From: an uncultured Bacteroidia bacterium
GTDB lineage: Bacteria; Bacteroidota; Bacteroidia; Bacteroidales; UBA932
Length of the DNA: 64,000 nt
Direction of reading: 5' to 3'
Assembly (NCBI GenBank): GCA_902797435.1
Contig: CADBSV010000044.1
Location: forward strand, 62,001 to 126,000
Shown here: one piece after another, positions 9,512 through 17,750 of the stretch
Layout of the letters: every line of letters starts with the position of its first letter
How positions within the stretch are numbered: the stretch's first letter is position 1
Program-made: the position numbers and the translations under genes
Notes under the pieces: model-generated
What the model was told of the DNA's origin: nothing
The model's database searches: none
The model's input: only the letters and a program-made list of their open reading frames with translations

Positions 9512-12307
9512 ATGGCAAAACAGGAATACATACGGATACGGGGAGCGCGTGCGCATAACCTGCAGGGAGTGGATGTGGATATTCCGCGGGGCAAGTTTAC
9601 GGTAATCACCGGCCTGAGCGGAAGCGGCAAGAGCTCCCTTGCCTTCGACACCATCTATGCCGAGGGGCAGAGGCGTTACATGAACACCCTGTCTCCCTAT
9701 GCCAAGCACTTCATGGGCATTCTTGAAAAGCCGCAGGTGGAGAGCGTGGAAGGCCTCAGTCCCATAATAGCCATAGAGCAGAAGACAACTGGCAACAATC
9801 CCCGCAGCACGGTGGGAACCATCACGGAGATATCGGACTTCCTGCGTCTGCTCTATGCCAAGGCATCGACAGCCTATTCTCCGGTCACAGGCAAGGAACT
9901 GGTCCGCTACACGGACGAACAGATAGTGGACCTTATAATGCGCGACTATGCCGGCCGCAAGTGCCTTCTGCTCGCTCCGCTGGTGCGGGGGCGCAAGGGA
10001 CATTACCGCGAGCTCTTCGACCAGATGCGCCGGAAGGGCTTTGCGCAGATCCGAATCGACGGGGAAGTGCTGAACCTGAGTGATGTCGAGCAGCTCGACC
10101 GCTACAAGGCCCATTTCATAGAACTTGTGGTGGACAAGCTAAAACCCGGCGAAGGCGACCTCAAGCGGGTTAGGGATTCCGTCGTATCGGCCCTCGGCGC
10201 AGGCAAAGGTTCGCTGGCCATGCTGGATGTCGAAACCGGGGAACTCCGCCATTTTTCGAAGCATCTCGTGGATCCTCAGACCGGCCTGTCGCTTCAGGAA
10301 CCGCAGCCGCATACCTTCTCGTTCAACTCTCCCGAAGGCTACTGCCCGCACTGCAAGGGCCTTGGAACGGTGCCGGACGTGGCAATGGAGAATATCATCC
10401 CCGACCCTCGAAAGAGCATAGCGGACGGCGGAATCGTCCCGCTTGGCAAAGTAAGGGAAAGCCGCAAGTTCGAAGCCGTTACCTCCATAGCGCGGAAATA
10501 CAATTTCTCCCTGTACGAACCTGTCTCCGACCTGCCTGAAGAGGTGGTGAACCTGCTTGTATATGGCTCTGACGAGTTCTTCCGGGTGGGGGACGGGGCA
10601 AATTCGCAGATGGTCACCTGGCCCGGCATAATAGAGGACATTGACCAGTACATCGTATGTCCGGTGTGCCACGGGACCAGGCTCAGGGAAGAGACTTCCT
10701 GCTTCAAGATAGCGGGCAAAACCATATCGGAGGTATCTGCAATGGAGATTTCCCAGCTGCATGCCTGGCTCTCCTCGCTGAACCTCACCGGCCGGGCCGC
10801 AGCGGTGGCCCACGATATCCTCAAGGAGCTTCGCGACCGTGTAGGGTTCCTCGTGGATGTCGGCCTGGAGTATCTTACTCTCGACCGTGCTACGGGCTCG
10901 CTGAGCGGCGGGGAGAGCCAGCGGATAAGGCTCGCCACGCAGATCGGCTCGAAGCTCGTTAATGTGATATATATCCTCGATGAACCGTCCATCGGACTGC
11001 ATCAGAGGGATAATTATAAACTGCTCGCTTCGCTGTGCCGCCTTCGCGACGAAGGCAACACCGTGATTGTGGTAGAGCATGACGAGGCAACGATGCGTGC
11101 CGCCGACTATTTGGTTGACGTCGGCCCCGGCGCCGGCATCGCAGGCGGGCGGATAGTTTTCAGCGGACCGGCTCCGGAAGAGGGCGGAATCTCCAAGGAC
11201 TCGCCGAAAGGGGAGCGGTCCAACCCGCAATCCGAAACCCTGCGGTACCTCTCCGGAGAAGAGACCATCCCCGTTCCGGTTCTCCGCCGGAAAGGAAACG
11301 GCCTCAAGCTGGGTCTTCGCGGTGCATGCGGGAACAACCTCAAGAACCTGGACATTGATTTTCCGCTCGGCTGCCTTATCGGAGTGGCGGGAGTCAGTGG
11401 CAGCGGCAAGTCAACCCTGGTGAACGAGACTCTGATGCCGATTCTCAAAGGGAAATTCTACCACTCCGTCCAGAAGCCCCTTCCGTACAGGGAAATCGTA
11501 GGCATAGGCAACATAGACAAGGTGATAGAGGTGGACCAGAGCCCCATCGGGCGCACTCCGCGAAGCAACCCTGCCACCTTTACAGGAGTGTTCGACGATA
11601 TCCGCAGCCTTTTCGGGGACACGCCCGACGCAAAGGTCCGCGGATTCAAGTCGGGCAGATTTTCCTTCAATGTGCCCGGAGGACGCTGCGAAGAGTGCAA
11701 GGGGGCCGGCCTCAAGGTGGTGGAGATGAACTTCCTGCCGAGCGTTACGGTGCCATGCGAGCATTGCCTTGGCAAACGCTACAAGGAGGATACCCTCGCC
11801 GTCCGTTATAAGGGAAAGAACATCAGCGACGTGCTCGACATGTCTATATCCGAGGCTTACGAGTTCTTCAAGACGAATCCGAGGATAGCCCCCAAACTGG
11901 CGGCGCTGGTGGATGTCGGCCTGGGGTATGTGCAGCTCGGCCAGTCTTCCGTAACTCTGAGCGGAGGTGAGAGCCAGCGCATGAAACTTGCGGCGGAATT
12001 GTTCCGCAAAGCCACGGGAAACACGCTTTATATTCTCGACGAGCCTACTACTGGCCTGCATTTTGCGGATATCAAAGTACTTCTCGGAGTTTTGCAGAAG
12101 CTTGTCGATCAAGGCAATACGGTAATAATAATAGAACACAATATGGATGTGCTGAAAAGTGCCGACTATATCTTCGACCTGGGGCCCGAAGGAGGCGCCG
12201 GCGGGGGATTTGTAGTGGCGGAAGGCACTCCGGAAGAACTTGCGGTCAATCCCGATTCGGTCACCGGACCGTTCCTGAGGGAAGCTCTGCAGCATGGAAA
12301 CTACTAA
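9512..12307 (+). CDS. uvrA: Excinuclease ABC subunit A
   Basis: UvrA recognises bulky DNA damage and hands it to UvrB in nucleotide excision repair. Both ABC modules are present: Walker A GLSGSGKSSLAFDT near residue 30 and GVSGSGKSTLVNET near residue 630, with LSGGESQR signatures in each half and ILDEP Walker B motifs. Zinc-binding pairs CPHCKG and CPVCHG are in the first half and CEECKG and CEHCLG in the second. The 931-residue length matches the family. The next gene follows after 7 bases in the same direction. Confidence 0.97.
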   Translation: MAKQEYIRIRGARAHNLQGVDVDIPRGKFTVITGLSGSGKSSLAFDTIYAEGQRRYMNTLSPYAKHFMGILEKPQVESVEGLSPIIAIEQKTTGNNPRSTVGTITEISDFLRLLYAKASTAYSPVTGKELVRYTDEQIVDLIMRDYAGRKCLLLAPLVRGRKGHYRELFDQMRRKGFAQIRIDGEVLNLSDVEQLDRYKAHFIELVVDKLKPGEGDLKRVRDSVVSALGAGKGSLAMLDVETGELRHFSKHLVDPQTGLSLQEPQPHTFSFNSPEGYCPHCKGLGTVPDVAMENIIPDPRKSIADGGIVPLGKVRESRKFEAVTSIARKYNFSLYEPVSDLPEEVVNLLVYGSDEFFRVGDGANSQMVTWPGIIEDIDQYIVCPVCHGTRLREETSCFKIAGKTISEVSAMEISQLHAWLSSLNLTGRAAAVAHDILKELRDRVGFLVDVGLEYLTLDRATGSLSGGESQRIRLATQIGSKLVNVIYILDEPSIGLHQRDNYKLLASLCRLRDEGNTVIVVEHDEATMRAADYLVDVGPGAGIAGGRIVFSGPAPEEGGISKDSPKGERSNPQSETLRYLSGEETIPVPVLRRKGNGLKLGLRGACGNNLKNLDIDFPLGCLIGVAGVSGSGKSTLVNETLMPILKGKFYHSVQKPLPYREIVGIGNIDKVIEVDQSPIGRTPRSNPATFTGVFDDIRSLFGDTPDAKVRGFKSGRFSFNVPGGRCEECKGAGLKVVEMNFLPSVTVPCEHCLGKRYKEDTLAVRYKGKNISDVLDMSISEAYEFFKTNPRIAPKLAALVDVGLGYVQLGQSSVTLSGGESQRMKLAAELFRKATGNTLYILDEPTTGLHFADIKVLLGVLQKLVDQGNTVIIIEHNMDVLKSADYIFDLGPEGGAGGGFVVAEGTPEELAVNPDSVTGPFLREALQHGNY

Positions 12308-12314
12308 AATCTGA

Positions 12315-13322
12315 ATGGAACAAAATATCAGCAAAATCGAGGCTGCGCGCCGCGAATACGCCGACTGGTGCTCGGCTGTGGGAATTGACAGTATCGAGAA
12401 ACTCAACGCCGTGCTTGCAGACGGGCAGGCCATTCGTCTGATCAATCTGTGTGAGGCCCGCCAGGAGCGGAAATATGCCGAAATTGCCAACCAGATTTTC
12501 TGGCACAAGAAGAAGACGCGCATCGTAATGATGTCGGGGCCTTCCTCCAGCGGAAAGACAAGCAGTTCGCTGCGTATCGCGCAGCAGTGCAACGTGCTGG
12601 GAATGACCCCAAAGGTGATAGAACTCGACAATTACTTCGTGGACAGGGAGCATACACCCAAGGATGAGAACGGAGAATACGACTTCGAGTCCCTCGGGGC
12701 CATGAACGTCGCCCTGCTGAACGAACAGCTCAACGACCTCATAGCCGGCCGGGAAGTCATTGTCCCGAAATACGACTTCAAGACGGGCAAGACGGTTTTT
12801 GACGAGACCCGCCGCATGAGGCTGGAAGAGAATGACATGCTTTTCATGGAAGGCATCCATGCACTTAATCCGGACCTTACGCCGGGGGTGGACCGCAGCC
12901 GGCTTTACAATGTCTATATCTCGGCCCTGTCAGCCCTGCCCGGGGGCACGAAGGTGCACGGGTCCACGACCGACAAGAGACTGCTCCGCAGGATTGTGAG
13001 GGACAACCGGGTGCGCGGCATTTCGCCCGAAGACAACATCCTCCGCTGGCCGAGCGTCCGCAGGGGAGAGGCCAGGAATATCTTCCCATTCGAAGACAAT
13101 GCGAGGGTGGTGTTCAATTCCTCCACGCTCTACGACCTGCCGCTGCTGAAATACTATGCCGAGCCTCTGCTCTACGGTATCACCGAGGCAAGTCCGGCTT
13201 ATGCCAAGGCACAGGACCTTCTCTCCTTCATAGAGCCGGTGACGGCCCTCAAGCCTGCAGAAATCGCGGCCATACCTCCCACTTCCATAATGCGGGAGTT
13301 CATCGGCGGACAGACGCTGTAG
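12315..13322 (+). CDS. Nucleoside kinase (uridine kinase/phosphoribulokinase family)
   Basis: The P-loop GPSSSGKTSSSLRIAQ lies near residue 73, followed by the LDNYFVDRE substrate-binding segment and a FMEGIHALNP Walker B-like strand, typical of uridine kinase-like enzymes that phosphorylate nucleosides with ATP or GTP. Relatives in Bacteroidales usually run to about 550 residues with an N-terminal TGS/ThrRS-like region. This one is 335 residues, with an in-frame stop directly before the ATG, so that region is missing. It follows uvrA by 7 bases and is probably cotranscribed with it. The 3' side runs into the tandem-repeat array. Confidence 0.85.
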   Translation: MEQNISKIEAARREYADWCSAVGIDSIEKLNAVLADGQAIRLINLCEARQERKYAEIANQIFWHKKKTRIVMMSGPSSSGKTSSSLRIAQQCNVLGMTPKVIELDNYFVDREHTPKDENGEYDFESLGAMNVALLNEQLNDLIAGREVIVPKYDFKTGKTVFDETRRMRLEENDMLFMEGIHALNPDLTPGVDRSRLYNVYISALSALPGGTKVHGSTTDKRLLRRIVRDNRVRGISPEDNILRWPSVRRGEARNIFPFEDNARVVFNSSTLYDLPLLKYYAEPLLYGITEASPAYAKAQDLLSFIEPVTALKPAEIAAIPPTSIMREFIGGQTL

Positions 13323-13345
13323 CTGTTTCCCCGGCTGTTTCCAAG

Positions 13346-13925
13346 CCCAGGGGCCACTTCTCGGGCCCTTCCGGGAGCAAATCGCGCCTACCTGCTCCCC
13401 GGGACCACTTTGCAGACCCTCCGGGGAGCAAATCGCGCCCTCCTGCACCCCGAGGCCACTTCGCGGGCCCTCTCGGGAGCGAAACCACCCCTTCCTGCAC
13501 CCCGATCACACTCCGCGGGCCCTCCCGGGAGCGAAATCGCTCCTTCCTGCACCCCGGGACCACTTCGCGGACCCTCCCGGGAGCAAAACCACCCCTTCCT
13601 GCACCCCGATCACTCTCCGCGGGCCCTCCCGGGAGCAAACCACGCCCTTCCTGCACCCCGAAACCACTTTGCAGACCCTCCGGGGAGCAAAACCACCCCT
13701 TTCTGCACCCCGGGACCACTTCTCGGGCCCTTCCCGGGAGCAAATCGCGCCCTCCTGCACCCCGGGACCACTTTGCGGGCTCTCCGGGGAGCAAATCGTG
13801 CCTTCCTGCACCCCGAGGCCACTTCTCAGGCCCTCCGGGGAGCAAATCGCGCCTTCCTGCACCCCGAGTCCCCTTCGCAGCCCCCTCCGGGAGCGAAACC
13901 ACCCCTTCCTGCACCCCGGGGTGGG
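13346..13925. repeat. GC-rich tandem array, 11 units of 51-52 bp
   Basis: Units begin CCCCGGGACCACTT or a variant and end CCTTCCTGCA, with a central CTCCCGGGAGC palindrome. CCCC boundaries fall at 13397, 13448, 13500, 13552, 13604, 13656, 13708, 13760, 13811, 13862 and 13914, so eight intervals including the last are 52 bp or nearly so and three are 51 bp. Two sub-types alternate irregularly: one with AAATCGCGCC and one with AAACCACCCC after the palindrome. The mixed 51/52 period shifts the frame, so open frames crossing it are not real genes. It lies between two convergent gene ends. A solo copy sits at 22857-22921. From 13926 to 14016 I see nothing further. Confidence 0.93.
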
Positions 13926-14016
13926 GCAGAAGGCCGGGATGTGTGGTATTATTGGGCAAGAACGCGGACGCCTTGCGGTATGGAAGATGATTCGCGGAAG
14001 GGTCGCTCCAAGGGAA

Positions 14017-14586
14017 TCAGAGAAGTCCGGAATTCGAGATGCAGCTGCAAATCCTTTCGAGCCATATTGCATCAACTGCGTCGAAAGTGCCTTGTTCCCG
14101 GCTGTCGATATCCAGTACGCCGAGCACGCGGTCCGGCTTGGGGGCGGCGCCGTCTGCCGGGAGATGTGATTTTGTGGAAGACATCAGCGGAACCACGATT
14201 TCGGAGCGGGATTCGCTGCTGCAGGCGATGTGCCCGGGGAAGAGGTCCACGTCGGGTACAACCACGGTGCGCTCTTCCTTCCATGCGGTTCCGCAGACTC
14301 CGCGACCGTAGCGGATTTTCTCGCATGCCGGAGGTCCGACGCTCGGCCCGAGTATCAGCCACGGGCCTTTGGAATGCAGATCCGCATCTCCTTCATCTTT
14401 TCCTATGCACCTCAATCCGTCGAGCCCGGGCAGGTCTTCTACGAAATAAAAGCCTGTCCACAGGAAATCAAAACCATCCTGAAGCAGGGCCGCCACTTTC
14501 AAGAACAAATCCTTCGAAGCACCGGGGCCTGCCAGCAAAAGATTTATCGAGTCGTAAATGCTTCTGTATTTTTCCTCTTTCTGCAT
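14017..14586 (-). CDS. GAF domain protein, free methionine-(R)-sulfoxide reductase type
   Basis: The 189-residue protein is one GAF domain with the fRMsr pattern: WTGFYF near residue 44, then Cys88 (PPACEKI), Cys98 (GRGVCGTAW) and Cys122 (HIACSSESRSEIVVP). These three cysteines correspond to the catalytic and resolving residues of YebR/fRMsr, which reduces free methionine-R-sulfoxide using thioredoxin. An internal loop around residues 140-150 (SHLPADGAAPKPDR) is longer than usual. The start is the ATG at 14586, with a promoter box 4 bases upstream. It faces the repeat array at its 3' end and is divergent from the hydrolase gene. Confidence 0.88.
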   Translation of the reverse strand: MQKEEKYRSIYDSINLLLAGPGASKDLFLKVAALLQDGFDFLWTGFYFVEDLPGLDGLRCIGKDEGDADLHSKGPWLILGPSVGPPACEKIRYGRGVCGTAWKEERTVVVPDVDLFPGHIACSSESRSEIVVPLMSSTKSHLPADGAAPKPDRVLGVLDIDSREQGTFDAVDAIWLERICSCISNSGLL

Positions 14587-14590
14587 ACTG

Positions 14591-14598
14591 CAAAAATA
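14591..14598 (-). promoter_or_regulatory. TAnnTTTG promoter box for the GAF gene
   Basis: TATTTTTG on the minus strand ends 4 bases before the ATG at 14586, which decides that start and predicts a leaderless message. Confidence 0.6.
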
Positions 14599-14704
14599 CT
14601 CAAAAAACTTTCCGCCGGGGTATGTTTCAATTCTTTTTCGCGCGCCGCGCTCCGCAGCCCCCGCGAATATCCCCTGGCAGGTCTTGCGATTCCGCAATAA
14701 TTGC

Positions 14705-14712
14705 TAAATTTG
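14705..14712 (+). promoter_or_regulatory. TAnnTTTG promoter box for the hydrolase gene at 14741
   Basis: TAAATTTG, followed by a 28-base AT-rich leader to the ATG. Confidence 0.6.
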
Positions 14713-14740
14713 CACGTTAATAACCATTAAGGAACCAATA

Positions 14741-15700
14741 ATGAAAACACTCTTGAAAATTTTCACGCTGGCAATAGCGGTATTTTCACTCAACAGCTGC
14801 TTCGTGGGCAAGTTTATGTGCAACTATGTGCTCGTGGACATGCCCGACGGCCAAAACATCGAAAGAACCCGTTACAAAGCCGACTCTCTCCTCGCAGGAA
14901 GCACTGCATGGTACGATGCGCTTCACGAAAAAGGCACACTTAAGGATACTTTCATCGTGGGTTACGGCGGTGCAAAGATTCACGCATGCTATGTGCCAGC
15001 CGCCAATCCCGGCAAGGCAAACGGAACCGCGATCGTGGTCCACGGCTTTGGAGACAACCACTTTGTATTCCTGTATCTGGTACGCATGTACAGGGACGAT
15101 TTTAACTATAACGTCCTTTTCCCCGACCTTCAGTATCACGGGTATTCCGAGGGAGACCACACCACTATGGGATGGTACGACCGCTTCGACGTCGCCCAGT
15201 GGGTGAAAGTCGCACACGGAATCTGGGGTGACGATTTCATGGTCGTGCACGGCGTTTCCATGGGGGCCGCAACCACAATGATGATGAGCGGTGACGAGCA
15301 GCCAGAGTATCTCCGGGCCTATGTCGAGGACTGCGGCTACAGCAGCATCTGGAACCAGCTCAAGTTCAATCTCAAGCAGAGTTTCCACCTGCCTCCGTTC
15401 CCGGTGCTCACCAGCGCCAGCATAGTCTGCAAGAACAGGTACGGCTTCTCTTTCAAGGAGGCATCTTCAATGGACCAGCTCGCGAAGTGCGACCGCCCCA
15501 TGCTGTTCATCCACGGCGATGCCGACGACTTCGTGGAGTTCTCTCACCTGCAGCAGGTTTACGACGCAAAGGTCAATGGCTATAAGGAGAAGTGGGTTGC
15601 AGAAGGCGCCGTCCACGCCAACTCATTCCAGTCCCACCCCCAGGAGTATAAGCAGCACGTAAAGGCTTTCCTGGACAAAGTCAAGAAGGAAAATCTGTAA
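14741..15700 (+). CDS. Lipid-anchored alpha/beta hydrolase
   Basis: The 319-residue protein starts with a signal peptide and lipobox LNSC (Cys20), so it is likely a membrane-anchored lipoprotein. The alpha/beta hydrolase core follows: oxyanion segment VVHGFGDN, nucleophile Ser173 in HGVSMGA, acid in HGDADDFV and His in GAVHANS, giving a complete catalytic triad. It resembles the BAAT/YjfP-like serine hydrolases common in Bacteroidales (esterase or peptidase activity), but the substrate cannot be told. It has its own promoter box and is convergent with the MBL hydrolase gene 4 bases away. Confidence 0.85.
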   Translation: MKTLLKIFTLAIAVFSLNSCFVGKFMCNYVLVDMPDGQNIERTRYKADSLLAGSTAWYDALHEKGTLKDTFIVGYGGAKIHACYVPAANPGKANGTAIVVHGFGDNHFVFLYLVRMYRDDFNYNVLFPDLQYHGYSEGDHTTMGWYDRFDVAQWVKVAHGIWGDDFMVVHGVSMGAATTMMMSGDEQPEYLRAYVEDCGYSSIWNQLKFNLKQSFHLPPFPVLTSASIVCKNRYGFSFKEASSMDQLAKCDRPMLFIHGDADDFVEFSHLQQVYDAKVNGYKEKWVAEGAVHANSFQSHPQEYKQHVKAFLDKVKKENL

Positions 15701-15704
15701 GCCC

Positions 15705-16397
15705 TCAGAAAGGCTTGAGTTCTATACCGGGGAGATCTTCGTCGAAGGTTTCCCCGGGTTCGTTGAATGGCTCGAGGAACGGGTTGGAGCTGCGTTCGCG
15801 CTCGATGGTGGTTGGCCCTCCGTGGCCGGGGAAGACGTCGGTTGCCCCTGGAAGCAGCACGAGCTTCTCCATTATGGAGCGGATCTCGGAGTCGTAGTCT
15901 GAATAGGGGAAGTCGGTGCGCCCTATGGCGTCGGCGAAAAGGGTGTCTCCCGTGAAAGCCAAAGCGAGGGATTCGCAGTACCAGCATACCCCTCCGGGAG
16001 TGTGCCCCGGGGTGGCGATGACCTTGAAGGACAGGGAACCGAAGCTGATGGTCTGCCCGTCGAAAACGGGGATCCAGCGGAAAGAGAAGTCGGCGCCGTG
16101 CAGATTGAGGGAACGCATTATTCCTTCGGCCTCGTGAACTATAGGCTCGTCGGCGGGATGCATATAAACAGGAACTCCCGGCCATGCGTCCTGCAGGGGC
16201 TTGGCCCCGAGGCAATGGTCGAAATGGCCGTGAGTGAGCAGTATTGCGTCGGGAACGCGGCCATCGAGGTAGCCGGTAATCCGCCCAAGCTCTTCTTGCC
16301 CGTAAAAACCGGGGTCCACTACAACGCACGAATCTCCTTCGCTGAGGACATAGCTGTTCTCGGAAAGAACCCTGCATACGAAACGCTTTATCTCCAT
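15705..16397 (-). CDS. MBL-fold metallo-hydrolase (glyoxalase II-like)
   Basis: The 230-residue protein has the metal-binding THGHFDHCLG motif near residue 56, then a His in PGHTPGG, the Asp in FTGDTLF and a late His in FPGHGGPTT, matching the binuclear metallo-beta-lactamase fold of hydroxyacylglutathione hydrolase-like enzymes. It is cytoplasmic and probably hydrolyses a thioester. I chose the ATG at 16397; in-frame sequence further upstream runs antisense into the kinase gene. A promoter box is 24 bases upstream, divergent from the deoxynucleoside kinase promoter. Confidence 0.88.
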   Translation of the reverse strand: MEIKRFVCRVLSENSYVLSEGDSCVVVDPGFYGQEELGRITGYLDGRVPDAILLTHGHFDHCLGAKPLQDAWPGVPVYMHPADEPIVHEAEGIMRSLNLHGADFSFRWIPVFDGQTISFGSLSFKVIATPGHTPGGVCWYCESLALAFTGDTLFADAIGRTDFPYSDYDSEIRSIMEKLVLLPGATDVFPGHGGPTTIERERSSNPFLEPFNEPGETFDEDLPGIELKPF

Positions 16398-16421
16398 GTT
16401 TCTTTTTCTCCTTGGCGCTGG

Positions 16422-16429
16422 CAAAATTA
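16422..16429 (-). promoter_or_regulatory. TAnnTTTG promoter box for the MBL hydrolase gene
   Basis: TAATTTTG on the minus strand, 24 bases before the ATG at 16397 and 12 bases from the opposing kinase promoter box. Confidence 0.55.
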
Positions 16430-16441
16430 CAAAAAGAATGT

Positions 16442-16449
16442 TAATTTTG
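16442..16449 (+). promoter_or_regulatory. TAnnTTTG promoter box for the first deoxynucleoside kinase
   Basis: TAATTTTG, 20 bases before the ATG at 16470. Confidence 0.6.
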
Positions 16450-16469
16450 TAAGCTAAGACAAAACGACC

Positions 16470-17084
16470 ATGCATATCGGAGTAGCAGGAAACATAGGCA
16501 GCGGGAAGACGACGCTCACAACAATGCTCGCCGAGCATTATGGCTGGAAGCCGCAGTTCGAGAGCGTAACCTATAATCCCTACCTCGAGGACTACTACAA
16601 GGACATTCCCCGCTGGAGCTACAATCTGGAAACATATTTCCTCGCCCAGCGTTTCAGGGACCTGATAGAGATTTCGCGCAGCAAACAGACCATCATCCAG
16701 GACCGCACCCTCATGGAGGGAGTGCACATCTTCGTGGAGAACAACCGCGAGATGGGCAATCTGTCGGAGAGGGACTACGAAACCTATATGCAGCTTTACC
16801 GCATCATGATGAGCATGGTGCGCCCTCCGCAGCTGCTCATCTACCTCAAGAGCAGCATCGAGCATCTGGTTGCCAATATCCAGAAGCGCGGCCGCGACTA
16901 TGAGCAGGGGATAAGCATAGAGTACCTGAGCGGGCTCAACCGCCATTACGAGCAGTGGATCGGCAGTTACGAAGGACGTCTGCTCACGATAGAGACCGAC
17001 AATCTCGATTTCAAGAACAATCCGGAGGACTTTGCTCTCATTACCGACAAGATAGATGCCGAACTCTTCGGCCTGTTCAAATAA
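16470..17084 (+). CDS. Deoxynucleoside kinase, first of a tandem pair
   Basis: The 204-residue enzyme has the Walker A GNIGSGKTTLTTML near the N-terminus, the DRS-like IIQDRTLMEGVHIF segment and the RGRDYEQGI lid of the dCK/dGK/dNK family. These kinases salvage deoxynucleosides by transferring phosphate to the 5' hydroxyl, giving dNMPs. It shares roughly half its residues with the next gene, so the two arose by tandem duplication. Each has its own promoter box. In lactobacilli a comparable tandem pair forms a dAdo/dGuo kinase heterodimer; whether that happens here is an inference. Confidence 0.9.
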   Translation: MHIGVAGNIGSGKTTLTTMLAEHYGWKPQFESVTYNPYLEDYYKDIPRWSYNLETYFLAQRFRDLIEISRSKQTIIQDRTLMEGVHIFVENNREMGNLSERDYETYMQLYRIMMSMVRPPQLLIYLKSSIEHLVANIQKRGRDYEQGISIEYLSGLNRHYEQWIGSYEGRLLTIETDNLDFKNNPEDFALITDKIDAELFGLFK

Positions 17085-17090
17085 AATCCT

Positions 17091-17098
17091 TATCTTTG
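17091..17098 (+). promoter_or_regulatory. TAnnTTTG promoter box for the second deoxynucleoside kinase
   Basis: TATCTTTG lies in the 37-base gap between the kinase paralogues, 23 bases before the ATG at 17122. Confidence 0.55.
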
Positions 17099-17121
17099 TA
17101 GATATTTAAAACCTATACACA

Positions 17122-17733
17122 ATGCACATCGCCATCGCAGGAAACATCGGAAGCGGCAAGACGACCCTCACCAAGATGCTTGCAGCCCATTACGGCTGGA
17201 TTCCCAAATTCGAATCCGTAGATTTCAATCCCTATCTGGCGGATTTCTACGAGGACATGGAACGCTGGAGCTTCAACCTCCAGGTGTATTTCCTAAACAA
17301 GCGTTTCAAGGATGTGGTGGACATCTCCAAGACGGACGACGTGGTCATCCAGGACCGCACCATCTATGAGGATGCAAAGATTTTCGCTCCCAACCTGCAT
17401 GACATGGGGCTTATGAGCACGAGGGATTTCGAGAACTACTCCGATCTTTTCTCGCTCATGATGAGCCTTGTCGGATATCCCGACCTGCTCATATATCTGC
17501 GTTCCAGCATTCCCAATCTCATTTCCCAGATTCAGAAGAGGGGCCGCGAGTACGAACGCAGCATACGCATCGACTATCTTACGGGACTTAACGAAAAATA
17601 CGAAAACTGGATAAAAGACTATCAGGGCAAGCTTCTTATCGTTGATGGAGACAATATCAAGTTCGGCAACCGCCCGGAAGATTTCGCAAAGGTTACGGAT
17701 ATGATCGATGCCCAGCTAAATGGTCTTTTTTAA
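17122..17733 (+). CDS. Deoxynucleoside kinase, second of a tandem pair
   Basis: The 203-residue paralogue of the preceding gene keeps Walker A GNIGSGKTTLTKML, the VIQDRTIYEDAKIF segment and the RGREYERSI lid. Differences lie mostly around residues 45-100 where the nucleoside base is selected, which suggests the two copies prefer different deoxynucleosides. The product acts in cytoplasmic nucleotide salvage. The acyl-CoA synthetase gene follows after 17 bases without an obvious promoter, so transcription may continue. Confidence 0.9.
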   Translation: MHIAIAGNIGSGKTTLTKMLAAHYGWIPKFESVDFNPYLADFYEDMERWSFNLQVYFLNKRFKDVVDISKTDDVVIQDRTIYEDAKIFAPNLHDMGLMSTRDFENYSDLFSLMMSLVGYPDLLIYLRSSIPNLISQIQKRGREYERSIRIDYLTGLNEKYENWIKDYQGKLLIVDGDNIKFGNRPEDFAKVTDMIDAQLNGLF

Positions 17734-17750
17734 CCCGATTCAACAATACT

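Noticed and set aside
8563..9654. Longer start for the DMT transporter
   Set aside because: The extra 63 residues are not hydrophobic, run antisense into uvrA and cross its promoter.
13346..13925. CRISPR array
   Set aside because: There are no distinct spacers; the whole 51-52 bp unit repeats, and no cas genes are present.
13410..14720. Long open frames on both strands across the tandem array (Pro/Gly/Arg-rich translations)
   Set aside because: The repeat period is not a multiple of three throughout, no frame is kept from unit to unit, and the frames run antisense through the GAF gene; high GC removes stop codons by chance.
15699..15720. Terminator between the hydrolase and MBL genes (AAGCC/GGCTT hairpin)
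   Set aside because: The stem is only about five pairs and no T run follows on either strand.
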